Source: Anastrepha obliqua
Lineage: Eukaryota > Arthropoda > Insecta > Diptera > Tephritidae
NCBI RefSeq assembly: GCF_027943255.1
Contig: NC_072896.1
Location: forward strand, 8,246,001-8,310,000
Reading direction: 5' to 3'
DNA: 64,000 bases
Position 1 is the stretch's first letter. The number at the start of each line of letters is the position of its first letter. The notes beneath the pieces are model-generated. The model did no database searches. It was not told the origin of the DNA and saw only the letters and a list, made by a program, of their open reading frames with translations. The position numbers and the translations under genes were made by a program. This document shows, in pieces, positions 44,917-55,640 of the stretch.

Positions 44917-46059
44917 TTTATTCTGTTGATATTCTATAATTTTTAATAAAAAAATTAATTTGGCATAGCAAACCCGTCAATACGCTGAAGCAGAAAGACC
45001 AAGCACTCATCACACACCTAGGTGCCTGTCAAAAAATAGGAAAAATGTGAGTGTTTTTACTTACAATTTTGTACAACAGCTCGGAAAAGTGTTTACCGCA
45101 AAAAAAGAAGAGGAAGAAGCTCTTAGGGAATTATACTAGACAATTTACCAGGTTTGATGCACTTCAAGATAATTTTGGGATCTTACAAACGGCAAAATGC
45201 ATTTGCTTATCCAAGAACAGTCTAAAAATGTTCACAAAAATTCTGAGAAGTGATTGTAGACTCAACTGGGTATTTATTCGCTTAAAATCTGCAAATTTTG
45301 CAGAGTAGAAAACAAGAAACTACATCTCAAAAAAGCAAGCTAATTCTGGGTGACCAGTTATTTCATTTATTTATTTATTGAATTAAATTTATAAAAAAAT
45401 ATAAAATTTGATTTCAGCGCTAGCTACCAGAGCTATTGGCTGTATTGAGTTATTTTATTTATTTGTTTAGGACGAGAAGAAGTACAAGAAATATTTTCCA
45501 AGTAGGAAAAGCATTGAGTTAATAAAGTTTAAGCAAAATAAGTGACGGGTAACCACATAACAATTATTGGTTTTCCACTTGTTCAGTCTGTTTCCTTGCT
45601 CGTCCGAGGTCACTCGAAGAGGTACGAAACTGCCCATTTTGTGATTTTATTTTCGGATCTCAGGCTGTTGAGAGAGTAATTTGTACTTTTCACTAGCTTA
45701 AGGTTGCCCAGAAAAAAATTTGAGGCGAGTCTGAAAAAACTCTCAAATTTATTTGTCAACTATTTTGTATAAGAAGAGGAAGAATTAATAATAATAAACA
45801 ACAACAAATAACTTGAATCTATTGCTTCGGGTAAGAAATTATGTTTTTTTGTGTGTCCGTTCTTTTGAGATGATTACACTCTATTGAAACTGAATGTTAA
45901 CAGTGACATTTAGCTCTTAAAATATTCAGCAAAATTTTTTATACCACTAGGCAGCATTTAACGCTTCGTGCACGTTTGGAAATTTGTAAAAGTACTATCG
46001 AAATTCCTGTTCAGCTCGAACTACGCAACATGGTTTTGTGGCGATTGTCACCATGGTTG
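44917..46059. other. non-coding stretch, no gene recognised
   Basis: AT-rich sequence without recognisable domains, leading into the DD41D-type remnant. Confidence 0.5.
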
Positions 46060-46860
46060 CGTAGGTAATTTGGCGCACTGTAAAAAAGTTAGAGCGTTAT
46101 TAAACTCATTTGGACCTTAAGCCTCTTCTCGGACAGAGATTGAAGCGAAGTGTGGAAAATAAAGTTGCCGTAGCGAGTAGCATCGAAGAAGTTGCATAAA
46201 TGTCGATCCGGCCCCGATCACCTGAATTGGGGATCGCCAGATAGTGAACCTGACTTCTTTTGCGGTTCTATTAGAGCCCATATTCACATAATATTGCGCT
46301 GAAACAAGAACTAAAACTAGAGGATTATAGATACTGCCGTCAGTGTGTTAATTAAGCGTTGGAAACTTTGGCCACAAACTCGAATTTTGGCCAAAAAACT
46401 ACGTTCTTGGACGAGGCTTATATTTAGCGCTGCGGTTATGTTAACAACCAAATTTCCCTAACAATCGACAAGTTTTGGATCAAGCATAAATGCATTCATA
46501 AAGATTGCATGTTTGATGATGTTTTTGGTATGGCGGCATCATCGAACTAGATTTCTGTCGAATTGAAGAAAAAGCCCATTGACGGCAATTGTTCTCGCTA
46601 TAGAGCGCTGCTAACCATATTTGTATGATCAGAGGTCGGCAACATCATGTGATGTTGTGATGTGATTCTAACAAGAAGCCCATACGTCACACAAGCGATA
46701 GAACTCTCGAAGTTGTGAAGGAAAAATTTCATGGCTGGATGCTCTCATCGTCGTAATCGTGGTTACGATCATGGGGTGCGACTTTCTCTAATATTTTCTC
46801 CGGGACTGCTTTAAGTGCTTCGTCTACGCTAACAAAATAATCATTTGAATGGTCATTTAT
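46060..46860 (+). pseudogene. DD41D-type transposase remnant, strongly decayed
   Basis: In shifting frames: V-E-N-K-V-A-V-A-S-S-I-E-E and I-R-P-R-S-P-E-L-G-I-A (helix-turn-helix region), then N-F-G-Q-K-T-T-F-L-D-E-A-Y-I with R-C-G-Y-V-N-N-Q (first catalytic D, near 46415), then R-Y-R-A-L-L-T, then E-K-F-H-G-W near 46720, and finally C-D-F-L followed by V-Y-A-N-K near 46785-46835. The order and motifs match the 35-kb transposase, but this is a distinct, older lineage. It ends just before the DD37E element. Confidence 0.7.
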
Positions 46861-46890
46861 TATAACTCATTAAAATTCCCTTCCTCCCCT

Positions 46891-48137
46891 TAAACATTGT
46901 GACTAACTTCTGGCATATGTCATTTGAAAACAAACAATTTAATTAAAAATTATTTTTATTTCGTACTTCAATCGATTGGTTACTTATCAAAAATACATTT
47001 AGATTACATTCAATGAACCATTGTCTTCGATTTTCCGTAGAGTAGAGCGAATGTCCTGATTTAAGTTTTGGACGGTGCTTATATCGATTTCTCTCAACTT
47101 TCGCTTGATTCGATTGATCAACTGTTGCTCATTTCATGCCTCCCAGCCCTTTTCGTACACCACCCGCTTGAGAACTGCCCAGAAATTTTCTATTCGACCT
47201 GCCTGTGACACGTTTGGAGGATTGCCTTTTTTTGGCACAAATGGTATTTTTTGCTCAGTTAACCAATCCAATGTTTATTTTGCATAATGACAGCTTGCAA
47301 GGTCTGGCCAAAACATGATTACGTCGCTATTGTGATATATATCGATGAATTTATTCAGTTTTGGCAAGCATTCACCGGTATAAACGTCACCATTGATCGC
47401 TTTGGCTTAGTTTTTACGAATCAATGGTTCTGAAACACCCTTTGAAGAAATGGCCACCCACACTAGTACCTTCAGCTCAAATTTTGATTTGCTGGTGTTG
47501 TTTTGATGCTCTCAGTGTTAAAACCGTCGTTGCCACACAATTCGTGATGAGAAAATCTGAAGTACGATTCATCATCCAAAATTATGAAGTTTTCATTCGT
47601 TCACGACGAAGTGCGCGGCAGCGAATTGGTATTTTTTCGATGTGTTTCGCTGTATATTTTGGTGCTTGCTTACGTTTACCATAAATTACATTGTTTTTCT
47701 TCAAAATCTTGTGAACGTCAGACTTTGAAATGCCAAATTTTCGCGCTAATTTGCATGTTGATTGACCAACCTTGTTTTTGGCACTTGACAGTAGTTTTTT
47801 CGTTGTTGCGGCACTTACATTTGGTGGGCGACCCGCTATAACCTTATTTTCCGGTTCTTTTTCATTCCGGCAATCTTTCGAAACTCGGAAAATAGTCACA
47901 CGGGAGATTGGTTTTTCTTCAAACACCTGCAGAATTTCACTTGTACTGAGTCGTCCAAATAGACTGGCGACAGATTTACGTAAATCCAGCTTGTACGGCA
48001 TTTTAAATGGAAACTTTCGCGTAATATGAGTTTGACAGTTACGTATAAGCACATCTGGGCATGACAAGTGCATGGAGCTACATCTGTGTGTTTCTTTATG
48101 CACTCAAATATATGTCTGAAGTTACTCTCAATGCTTA
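46891..48137 (-). mobile_element. full-length DD37E (TRT-like) Tc1/mariner-superfamily transposon, TA-flanked
   Basis: TA at 46891-46892 and 48136-48137 bounds a 1243-bp element. Its ends read AACATTGTGACTAACTTC and, in reverse complement, AAGCATTGAGAGTAACTTC, continuing as similar GG/GA-CATAT sequence. The whole interior is transposase on the minus strand. Ends and length are complete, so only the coding lesions inactivate it. It is the only DD37E element seen here, and its presence next to a DD41D remnant looks like independent insertion. Confidence 0.88.
46999..48001 (-). pseudogene. DD37E transposase with several stops and frameshifts
   Basis: Starts at ATG 48001-47999 with M-P-Y-K-L-D-L-R-K-S. 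Helix-turn-helix modules include T-S-E-I-L-Q-V-F-E-E, G-R-P-P-N and R-K-F-G-I-S-K-S-D-V-H-K-I-L-K-K. After a shift near 47595 comes D1 in I-L-D-D-E-S-Y-F; after a second near 47475, K-V-L-V-W-V-A-I-S-S-K-G. D2 is in M-F-W-P-D-L-A-S-C-H-Y-A, and the final E in G-R-I-E-N-F-W lies 37 residues further. In-frame stops are at about 47407, 47275 and 47134. The TAA at 46999-47001 ends the frame. It is a cut-and-paste transposase, dead through about five lesions while all catalytic residues remain. Confidence 0.88.
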
Positions 48138-49246
48138 GTGGACATATGTTAATAATAAATCTTTACTCACGTATAGACTTTAAATAAAAAGTTTGGTAAT
48201 AGAAAATCAAAAAGTAGATAGCATAAAATCGGTATACAGCATTACCAAAAATGCTCCATTTACATACATATATGAAGTAAGTAATATTTTTTAATTCAAA
48301 CTTGGTAAGTGCAGAGAAGATATAACAGAGAAATATTTTTTGAAAAAAGTTTGATCAAGTTAATTTTAATTAAATTCAAAAACCACCTCATCACTATAAA
48401 TATTAAACAACAACTGAAAGCTCCCTTTCTTAAGGAGATTTACTTGCGCATGCACACAATTTAAGAAGCAAAACGTTTATTTGCCAAAGCAATGTGCTCT
48501 GCTTATATTTGTTGTTTACATTTATTGCAGTAGACAAACTTCAGCAGATAGCGAGATTAATGCATCCTTCATTTGCCACAATGAGCTATGAACTATCCAT
48601 CTGCTGAAATACTAATCTTCGAGTTTATTATGACCGAACACATGCGTGCATTTATTGCATTTATGCTACTCACGACACCAACACGCACACCCCAGCCATT
48701 AAATGTGGGCTGTAGAAAGCATGCAAGTATTTTGAATATCTATATATATGTATGTGTGTATGTAAACATGTGTGAGAGTATAAGAACTGCACTTTTGCAT
48801 TCACTTAACAAATTCGATTTTGTTTACTTTTCATTTCAAACAGAGTCTATGCAAATATTTTCACTGAAACATTTACTTTTGCCAGCAGCCCTGCAGCAGA
48901 AGTTGAGAAATTTCAGGGGAAGTCAGTCGATGGTGGCGAACGGAAGAGCGATGCCGGATATTAAATGCAAAAGCATGCTAGATTTTTTATGTAGTTAGCA
49001 GTATACGATTGCATACATACTTATGTGCGTATGTACGTACGCGTATACCCTGTAGGGAAATCCAGCGCGCTCGTACATATGGATCTATAAGTAGAGGAAT
49101 TACGAGTAGAACCATGACTGGATCGTTTCATTACTTTTCCATGTGGGCAAGTGGGAAAATGTGTACCGTGATTTTCTATTAGTATTATTAATATTTTTAT
49201 GTTCCTAAGTGACAAATTACCTAATCGTATAATTTTCAAGTAAATA
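48138..49246. other. non-coding stretch, no gene recognised
   Basis: AT-rich unique sequence. The small frames carry no recognisable motifs. Confidence 0.5.
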
Positions 49247-50612
49247 TAGGGTCTTTCATAAAGTAGTAGCCCGGAGGAAAGGGTTCAAAACATCGAATTT
49301 TTTGTTTTACATTTTTCGGAAGAAAAACATCCTAAAAATATACTATACAAATATCAGACAGAAACTTTAATTATTTTTAAAGTTATAGCTAAAATAAGAG
49401 AGCGCGCCGTCGTGTGTATAAGCGTGTGACACACCTGCAGCAGCCGTTGTCGAAACTTTAAACGCGTTTTTCTCAAAACCATGTTTTCGAAATTTCGGGG
49501 AATCACTGACTCAAAACTATTCATTCGATTGGGCTAAAAATTTAGCCCATTATTCTAGACACACATATCTAGATCCTGGGTTTTTAAAACATTTAATTTT
49601 TTAAATTTAAACTATTTAATCTAAACAATTTATGAAGAAAAAAATTAGATTTTGCGAACTTTTTTCAAAAGTCCGCTATTTTGTTTCGTTTTTTTATTTT
49701 TATGTATATTTTAGGTTCGGGACCTAAAATAAAGTGTACGGAACAATAATCTCTTTGAATTTTTTATTTCAGATGACTTTGGAAGGCTGTGTGTTTCTCC
49801 GAACCAACTCATCTTTTTTTTAAGGACTCCACTTTGACGTCAAAAATTTTAAACAAATTAATATAACAAATTAACTTAAACATTTTTTTTTATATTATAT
49901 ACTTCAAAATACCAATAAAAACATGTAAAAAATTTAAATCGATCGAATTTTATTTTCTTTTTAAAACAGATTCATGAAAAAACGTCGAAATTTCGGTCGT
50001 TACAACGGAATGGTATCATAAGTGACGCCTATGTGTCAGAAGTGAGTAATTCTTATACGGTACCGTTTTTTGGCATCTTTTCATTAAATTTTTTAAGAAT
50101 ACAGATGTACAATTTTATACGATAGAACAACGCGTTAAAATTAGGGAAACTTATTATGAAAATGGTAAAGATCGACCCTATCACAAAACATAGCAACATA
50201 TCGCAAAATTCGTAATTATTTCGGTAGAAATAATCGTCTGAATGAATCGACAATTCAAAGGTTGGTGAAGAAACTGGTTCTATCGAGGATGGAGTAAGGA
50301 CTCGCAGACCAAAAATTGTGAAGACTGGACGTTCTATTGAAAATATTGCTGCTGTAGCACAGAGAGCTGCTGAAAAATCTTCAACATCAATGTTTCGACG
50401 TTCTCAACAATTAAACATTCATGTATCGCCTGTTTGGCGGATTTTACGTGTATACGAAATCATGGTGGACCTTTAAATTATGCAATTTCTCACCTACATA
50501 TAATTATTAAGTGCCGTATTTTGAATAGAATTAGTGAAACCTGAAAGAATATACATTTCTACATGTTTAATTTTAAAGCAACATCTAGGTGCGTCTTTTG
50601 AAAGATCCTTTA
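49247..50612 (+). mobile_element. composite mariner-like element with DD41D-type N-terminal transposase relic
   Basis: Flanking TA (49247-49248 and 50611-50612) and similar ends GGGTCTTTCATAAAG and, in reverse complement, AAGGATCTTTCAAAAG suggest one element of about 1.36 kb. From about 50098 the plus strand reads T-I-E-Q-R-V-K-I-R-E-T-Y-Y-E-N-G, then after shifts T-G-S-I-E-D-G-V-R-T-R-R-P, S-I-E-N-I-A-A-V-A and R-R-S-Q-Q-L-N-I, the helix-turn-helix half of a rosa-like transposase. The catalytic half is missing. The left 600 bp is unlike transposase and contains a 20-bp word shared in inverse orientation with the 1.9-2.7 kb MITE, so this copy may be a chimera. The ends are less certain than the transposase relic. 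Confidence 0.6.
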
Positions 50613-51039
50613 TCAATTATTCCTCGTTAATTGCGTACTATTCAAGAGGGACTAGTTAACATTTTCTTTTTTATATATTTTTTTAATTTTTTTTTAATTT
50701 TTAATTTTTTCTTTTGCTTTATTGATTAATTGATTTTCATTTTACTAAAATTTAAATATGCCACAAAAAGCCTCATGCTTTTGAAGTCAGCTTTATGAGG
50801 ATGGATCTATAAAGCCCTGAAAATATATATTAAGAGACTGCATATAGTAGCATCTTCATGTTCTGACTACTCAGTCAACTAGTTTTATTAGGGCGATCAT
50901 TTCAAGCAGATGCTTACAAACATTTTCGGAAAAACGAGAGATAGTGAATTTCATATGCTAATTGAAATTTATTTTGTGCGATAAAAACATCATCAAACAA
51001 GAACTTGAAATATAATCGTTATTTTAGATTTGAAAGTTT
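50613..51039. other. non-coding stretch, no gene recognised
   Basis: AT-rich sequence with a poly-T-rich part near 50670-50710. Nothing recognised. Confidence 0.5.
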
Positions 51040-51260
51040 GTTGACATTTTCTCCAATATTTCGGAATATTAAGGGCTCAATTTCAGTACCTTGTGAGCGA
51101 ATATTACATTTGAAATCTGGAATTCTTTACTGTTTACTCATATAAACTCTATCGTTGATGACCAGACAGAAAACATTCAAAAGGCTTTAAATCAGACGCT
51201 CTTGGTAGCTTCCCGAGAATTTCATTTGTAATAAATTTACTGTTTCGTTGGCTGTGCACC
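51040..51260 (-). pseudogene. possible DDE transposase remnant around the third catalytic residue
   Basis: The minus strand reads L-P-R-A-S-D-L-K-P-F-E-C-F-L-S-G-H, then S-L-Y-E, comparable to the W-P-P-R-S-P-D-L-x-P-x-D-F-F-L-W-G-H...V-Y-E segment of Tc1/mariner-type transposases. The third aspartate would be replaced by E, and stops follow. Too short and decayed for a family assignment. Confidence 0.4.
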
Positions 51261-54171
51261 CTGCCGTGCATTCATATTGAACCCCCATAAAGTCAGTATT
51301 CATACCATCCGACATAAGTGAAAAAATGGCTGTTTACTTATCTCGATTTGTTGTTGACATTCCGAGCTGCTTTTTGACCTTCTTCCATACATTCCCTTAC
51401 AACAGAGATATCTTCAATTGCAATATCTACTGGTATTTTTATATGTTTCACGGACCAATCGACTCAATTTTTTTGATTAACTTTTCACAGATCCACAATT
51501 TTGGTAGTGAATTTTTATTATTCTCCAGGGGAAAGGAGCTCAGTTTAGTTAATCTACGATTTTTTTTCCACATACATCTGTCAAAAGTGGCAACATAGCA
51601 CTGTGACATCAGTACAAATAAAGCATTGCTAAAAAAGGAGCTCAAGAAAGATGCCATACTATTCACTATCTATTGAGCCCATCCACTACTGGCTGACTCA
51701 ACTTCCAGCTGTACTAGCAAAAGTGATGTCGAACTGATGTCAACTGAGATTATGACACCTGAAATAAAATACACAGAATGTTATTGGACGATTGACGAAG
51801 AATACAGGAAACGTTGAATAAATTGTATCGAGCTTAAAGGAGACTGCAGATGTTGAAAAAAGCCTTTTACCGAAAACAGCGTGACTATTTTTAATTATTA
51901 GGTATTTATTTATCAAATATCGTAGCTCAAACTAAATTTTCTGAGTAAAGAGTGTGTATTAGGGGCATAAAAATGTCTTAACTCACACCTACTCCTGTTG
52001 TGAGCTTGATTAGAGAAGCAGACTTTGAACTCAAATAGACAAATATCTAAGAAAGAAATAAACTCGTATCAAAAACATTTATTTGTGTATAAATTTTTTT
52101 AGCTTAATGCTTGTGCTTCTACAACAACAACAACAAGAGTGAATTAAGCAAATTTTGAGATATAAAAAACTTGTGTACAGAAAATTGGGTAGAAAACCTA
52201 ATTTTATCAATACGCACAAAGAAACAATCAGCTCTCAACTCGAGCCGAGTAATCAATCTTCTGATACCATGCTTTTTATGTAAGTCAAGTGCAATTCTTT
52301 GTGCTGATTTTTGCCATTGACAATATCCCATTTGGAGGTAGCAAAGTGGTACACAATTGACGAAATCGTACTAGTACTGAATCACAGATTTATTTCATCA
52401 GCTCAATTTTTCCCTGCAGGGTAGTACCTATGGTAGAGCGGATATACAAGCAATAGTTTCAGTCTCTTAGTATATGTGAGTGTAGTGTGAGTGAGGTAAT
52501 GTTAGCAAATTTTGAGTTGAAATCATTTTCATGGTCATCTATGATTTTTAAAGGCCAAGCCGCTAAAAAATCCACATATGTACATATTCACTCTACATAT
52601 AGCGCTGCGAACTATTTAGGGAGTGTATTTAGAGGGTGTGAGCTTTAGTTATTCTGAACAATGAATTATAATCATCTATGGCATACTTTTTTAACACTTC
52701 TGGGAAGCTGCGTATTTATACCACAAGTTGCTTGCTTAGCCTCTAAAATATTTCGCACCCCTTTTTTATTACAAAATCATGAAAACTACTTCATTTCGAA
52801 CTTTGAAATTTTCGCTATCAGCTGAAAATTAATTTTTGCCAACTCGCCGCTTATTATTACTGAAACGAGTGGCGTCGGAATTAATGAGAAAAGGGATTAA
52901 CATTTTTAATCAGCAACGCGCGGACAGACTACAGACTTTTTCGTCAACGTGTTGACGTGCTGTTGGCTGCTGGACAAATTGGGCGCCTTTTGACACCTTT
53001 GACGCTTGGCTGTCAAAATGCTATTTACAACTAAATTAAAATAACAAGCTTGTATAAATTTGTGCGAATGCTCAAGAGAGTTAATTACAAAGGCATTAAG
53101 AATTTAATGAATAATAAAGTAGTATTAAATACTTATTGTGAAAGGTAGTTCAATTATGCAGGGTTGCAATTTTAGATGCTCACTTAAAGCAGAAGAAAAT
53201 TGTATGACACACACACATACAAGCAACTAATAAACTAAGCGCTCCCTTGTGGCATTCGTTGGGTGGTGGTGTACTGTACTCGCACTTCTCCAGTTGTACC
53301 AACTTCATTTTGCACATAATTCATTGCCATTACTTGTAAACGCATTTTTTTACGCCCACTATCTGTGGAAACTCACTTTGCTGCTTGTTGTTATTTATTT
53401 TTGCTATTCACCATTTCTGTCAAAGGAAGTTGTGATCGCAACAGCGAAATTGTTTCATATGTTGCCAGTCAGTTTGGAGTGGCAGTGGAGCAGCGGTGCG
53501 ACGGAGAATAAAAGATGAAAGTACAACTGTAGACGACAGTTGGTCATAAAATTCGCATTGCGTTCCCCGCCACTCCCCGTTGCTAGCTGTGCTGAAGGTA
53601 GGGTGCATAGAATATGGAGTACCAGCTGTAAAGGAGTGGAAAAGTAAATAAGTAAAAAAGCATTTGAAGCAAAAAGGGAGTTACTCTCTCAGCGCGAGTC
53701 CACTAACTGATTGAGTACCAACTACTGTTTTTGACAGCTGAATAAATAGAGTAATATTTTTTCTAAAGCAAAAAAAAAAATATTAATCACATAAATAACA
53801 AAATGCACCAGCGCAAGTGAAGTTGATAATGAAATTGTAACAAGTTTTTTTTTATATTGTATTTCACTATGGAAACAAATACATTTTGTAAAGGGAATCT
53901 TTTTTATTTGTTTATTTGTGTGTATCTTAAAAAGGTATGTGGATATTGAAGTAAAGGTGGTAAGGTTGGTGGTTAATATTATTCGAAAGTTTGGTTCAGA
54001 CTTTACTAGTCCCTATACGTTGAAGGTATATAACAGTTCCCTCGGTCGACCCAAGTTATAATATGCAGACTTTATATGGTTACAACTACTAAACAAAAAT
54101 ATCAAAGCGAATTTGAATTCATAGTTTTTTTTTTATTTTTAAAGGTTTTTTTATTTTTCATAAAAATATTC
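51261..54171. other. non-coding stretch, no gene recognised
   Basis: No transposase or RT motif could be recognised. Short frames such as 53249-53518 (plus) are hydrophobic but unsupported. AGCTG/TGACAGCTGA words occur near 53735. GTGTGTATCTT-type low complexity lies near 53915. Confidence 0.45.
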
Positions 54172-54250
54172 AAGTGTGTGTTTTGATGTATTGTAATAAA
54201 AGAAAAAATGAAATTCGGGCCTAAAATACCTTTTTCAAAATCACTTAATT
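54172..54250. repeat. left copy of a direct repeat flanking the minisatellite
   Basis: GTGTGTGTTTTGATGTATTG, then AAATTCGGGCCTAAAATACC and TTTTTCAAAATCACTTA match 55562-55640 (GGGTGTGTTTTAATATAATA, then AAATTCGGGCTTAGAAAATC and TTTTTCGAAATCATTTA) in order and spacing. The two copies bracket the tandem array. Confidence 0.7.
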
Positions 54251-55395
54251 TAAGAATGTTTCCCCCCGATGTCAAGGTTATTGATTACCTTGGAATAAAG
54301 ACAAATGGATATAGAGCTAGGATTGACCTCGCAGGGGCAAACGGGCAATGAATTCTGATTCAGCAACATCAAAAACAATATGCGTCAACTTTTTTTTAAT
54401 ATTTTCGGTGGATATTCTGCATTTGACCTACAACTGACCTTCAAGTTGACCACAAAAGGACAAACTAATACCAAATTTGGACTCAGAAACCTCAAAAACG
54501 TATGTACAAATTTTTAGGAATTTTTCCGGTGATTATTCTGCATTTGACCTTCAACTGACCTTCAATTTGACCCCGTAAGAACAAATGGCTCTTCTTCTTC
54601 TCTTCTTAATTGACGCGATAACCGATTACGCGATTTTGGCCGAGTTTAACAAAGCGCGCCAGTCGTTTCTTTCTCGTGCTAACCGGCGCCAATTGGACAC
54701 ACCAAGTGAAGCCAAGTCCTTCTCCACCTGATCTTTCCAACGCAGAGGAGGCCTTCCTCTTCCTCTACTACCACCAGCTGGTACCGCATCGAATACTTTC
54801 AAAGCCGGAGCGTTTGTATCCATTCGGACGACATGACCCAGCCAACGTAGCCGCTGGATCTTTATTCGCTGCGCTATGTCTATGTCGTCGTAAAGCTCAT
54901 ACAGCTCATCGTTCCATCGTCTGCGATATTCGCCGTTGCCAACGTGCAAAGGTCCAATTCGGACTCAGTAACCCCAAAAACGTATTACTGTAATTTTTTG
55001 AAACTTTTCCGGTGGATATTCTGCGTTTGACCTTCAACTGACCTTCAATTTGACGCCTCAAGAGCAAAGTGACAACGAATTCGGACTCAGCAATCCCAAA
55101 AGCATACACATAAATTTTTTGTTTTAATATTTCCAGTGGATATTCTGCGTTTGACCTTCAACTGACCTTCAAGTTGACCCCGAAAGGACAAACTGATAAC
55201 GAATTTGGACTCAGAAACCCAAGAAACGTATGTACCAATTTTTTGAAATTTTTCCCGCGAATATTCCGTGTTTGACCTTTAACTGACCTTCAAATTGACC
55301 CCGCAAGCACAAACTGATAACGAATTCGGACTTAGCAACCCCAAAAACGTATGTACCAATTTTTTTAATTTATTCCGGTGAATATTCTAGGTTTG
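54245..55395. repeat. minisatellite of about 122-bp units, interrupted by a LINE fragment
   Basis: Units can be phased on GGACTCAG-like words at 54355 (variant), 54479, 54961, 55083, 55207 and 55328 (variant), giving spacings of 121-124 bp once the insertion at 54589-54946 is removed. Each unit carries ATTCTGC(A/G)TTTGACCT, then TTCAACTGACCTTCAA and TTGACCCC, then ACAAACTGATAACGAATT(C/T)GG. Units differ by a number of substitutions, so the array is not freshly homogenised. There is no open frame through it. Confidence 0.88.
54589..54946 (-). pseudogene. RTE-like LINE 3' fragment inserted in the minisatellite
   Basis: Minus-strand frame 54949-54626: G-N-G-E-Y-R-R-R-W-N-D-E-L, I-Q-R-L-R-W-L-G-H-V-V-R-M, N-A-P-A-L, G-G-S-R-G-R-G-R-P-P-L-R-W-K-D-Q-V-E-K-D-L and L-L-N-S-A-K-I-A, open to its natural stop. 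It is the cleanest copy of the family also seen at 17.4 kb. The 3' end passes through GCGTCAATTAAGAAG into a GAA-rich tail. The flanks read CAAATGG at 54582-54588 and CAAAGG at 54946-54951, a plausible short target duplication. It is 5'-truncated, so only the RT C-terminus is present. Confidence 0.88.
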
Positions 55396-55561
55396 TTTTT
55401 AGTTTTAAATTAGTTTTAAAGTTTTTAGGTAGTTAGGGCATGATTTCAGCACTTAAGGGGGGTTGAAAATTTGCGTACTTGCCGGGATATATTACCTTTC
55501 ATTAGAACTACATACAAAAAAATGCCGAACCGTAACGTTTTTCTGAAGGTACTCCCATTTA

Positions 55562-55640
55562 AGGGTGTGTTTTAATATAATAAAAAAAAAATAAAATTCG
55601 GGCTTAGAAAATCTTTTTCGAAATCATTTACAAGCATTTT
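55562..55640. repeat. right copy of the direct repeat flanking the minisatellite
   Basis: Partner of 54172-54250. The two lie in the same orientation about 1.39 kb apart and share about 75 aligned positions with moderate divergence. Confidence 0.7.

Noticed and set aside
53249..53518. 89-codon hydrophobic plus-strand frame
   Set aside because: Resembles membrane protein by composition only; no recognisable family, start context or neighbouring exon.
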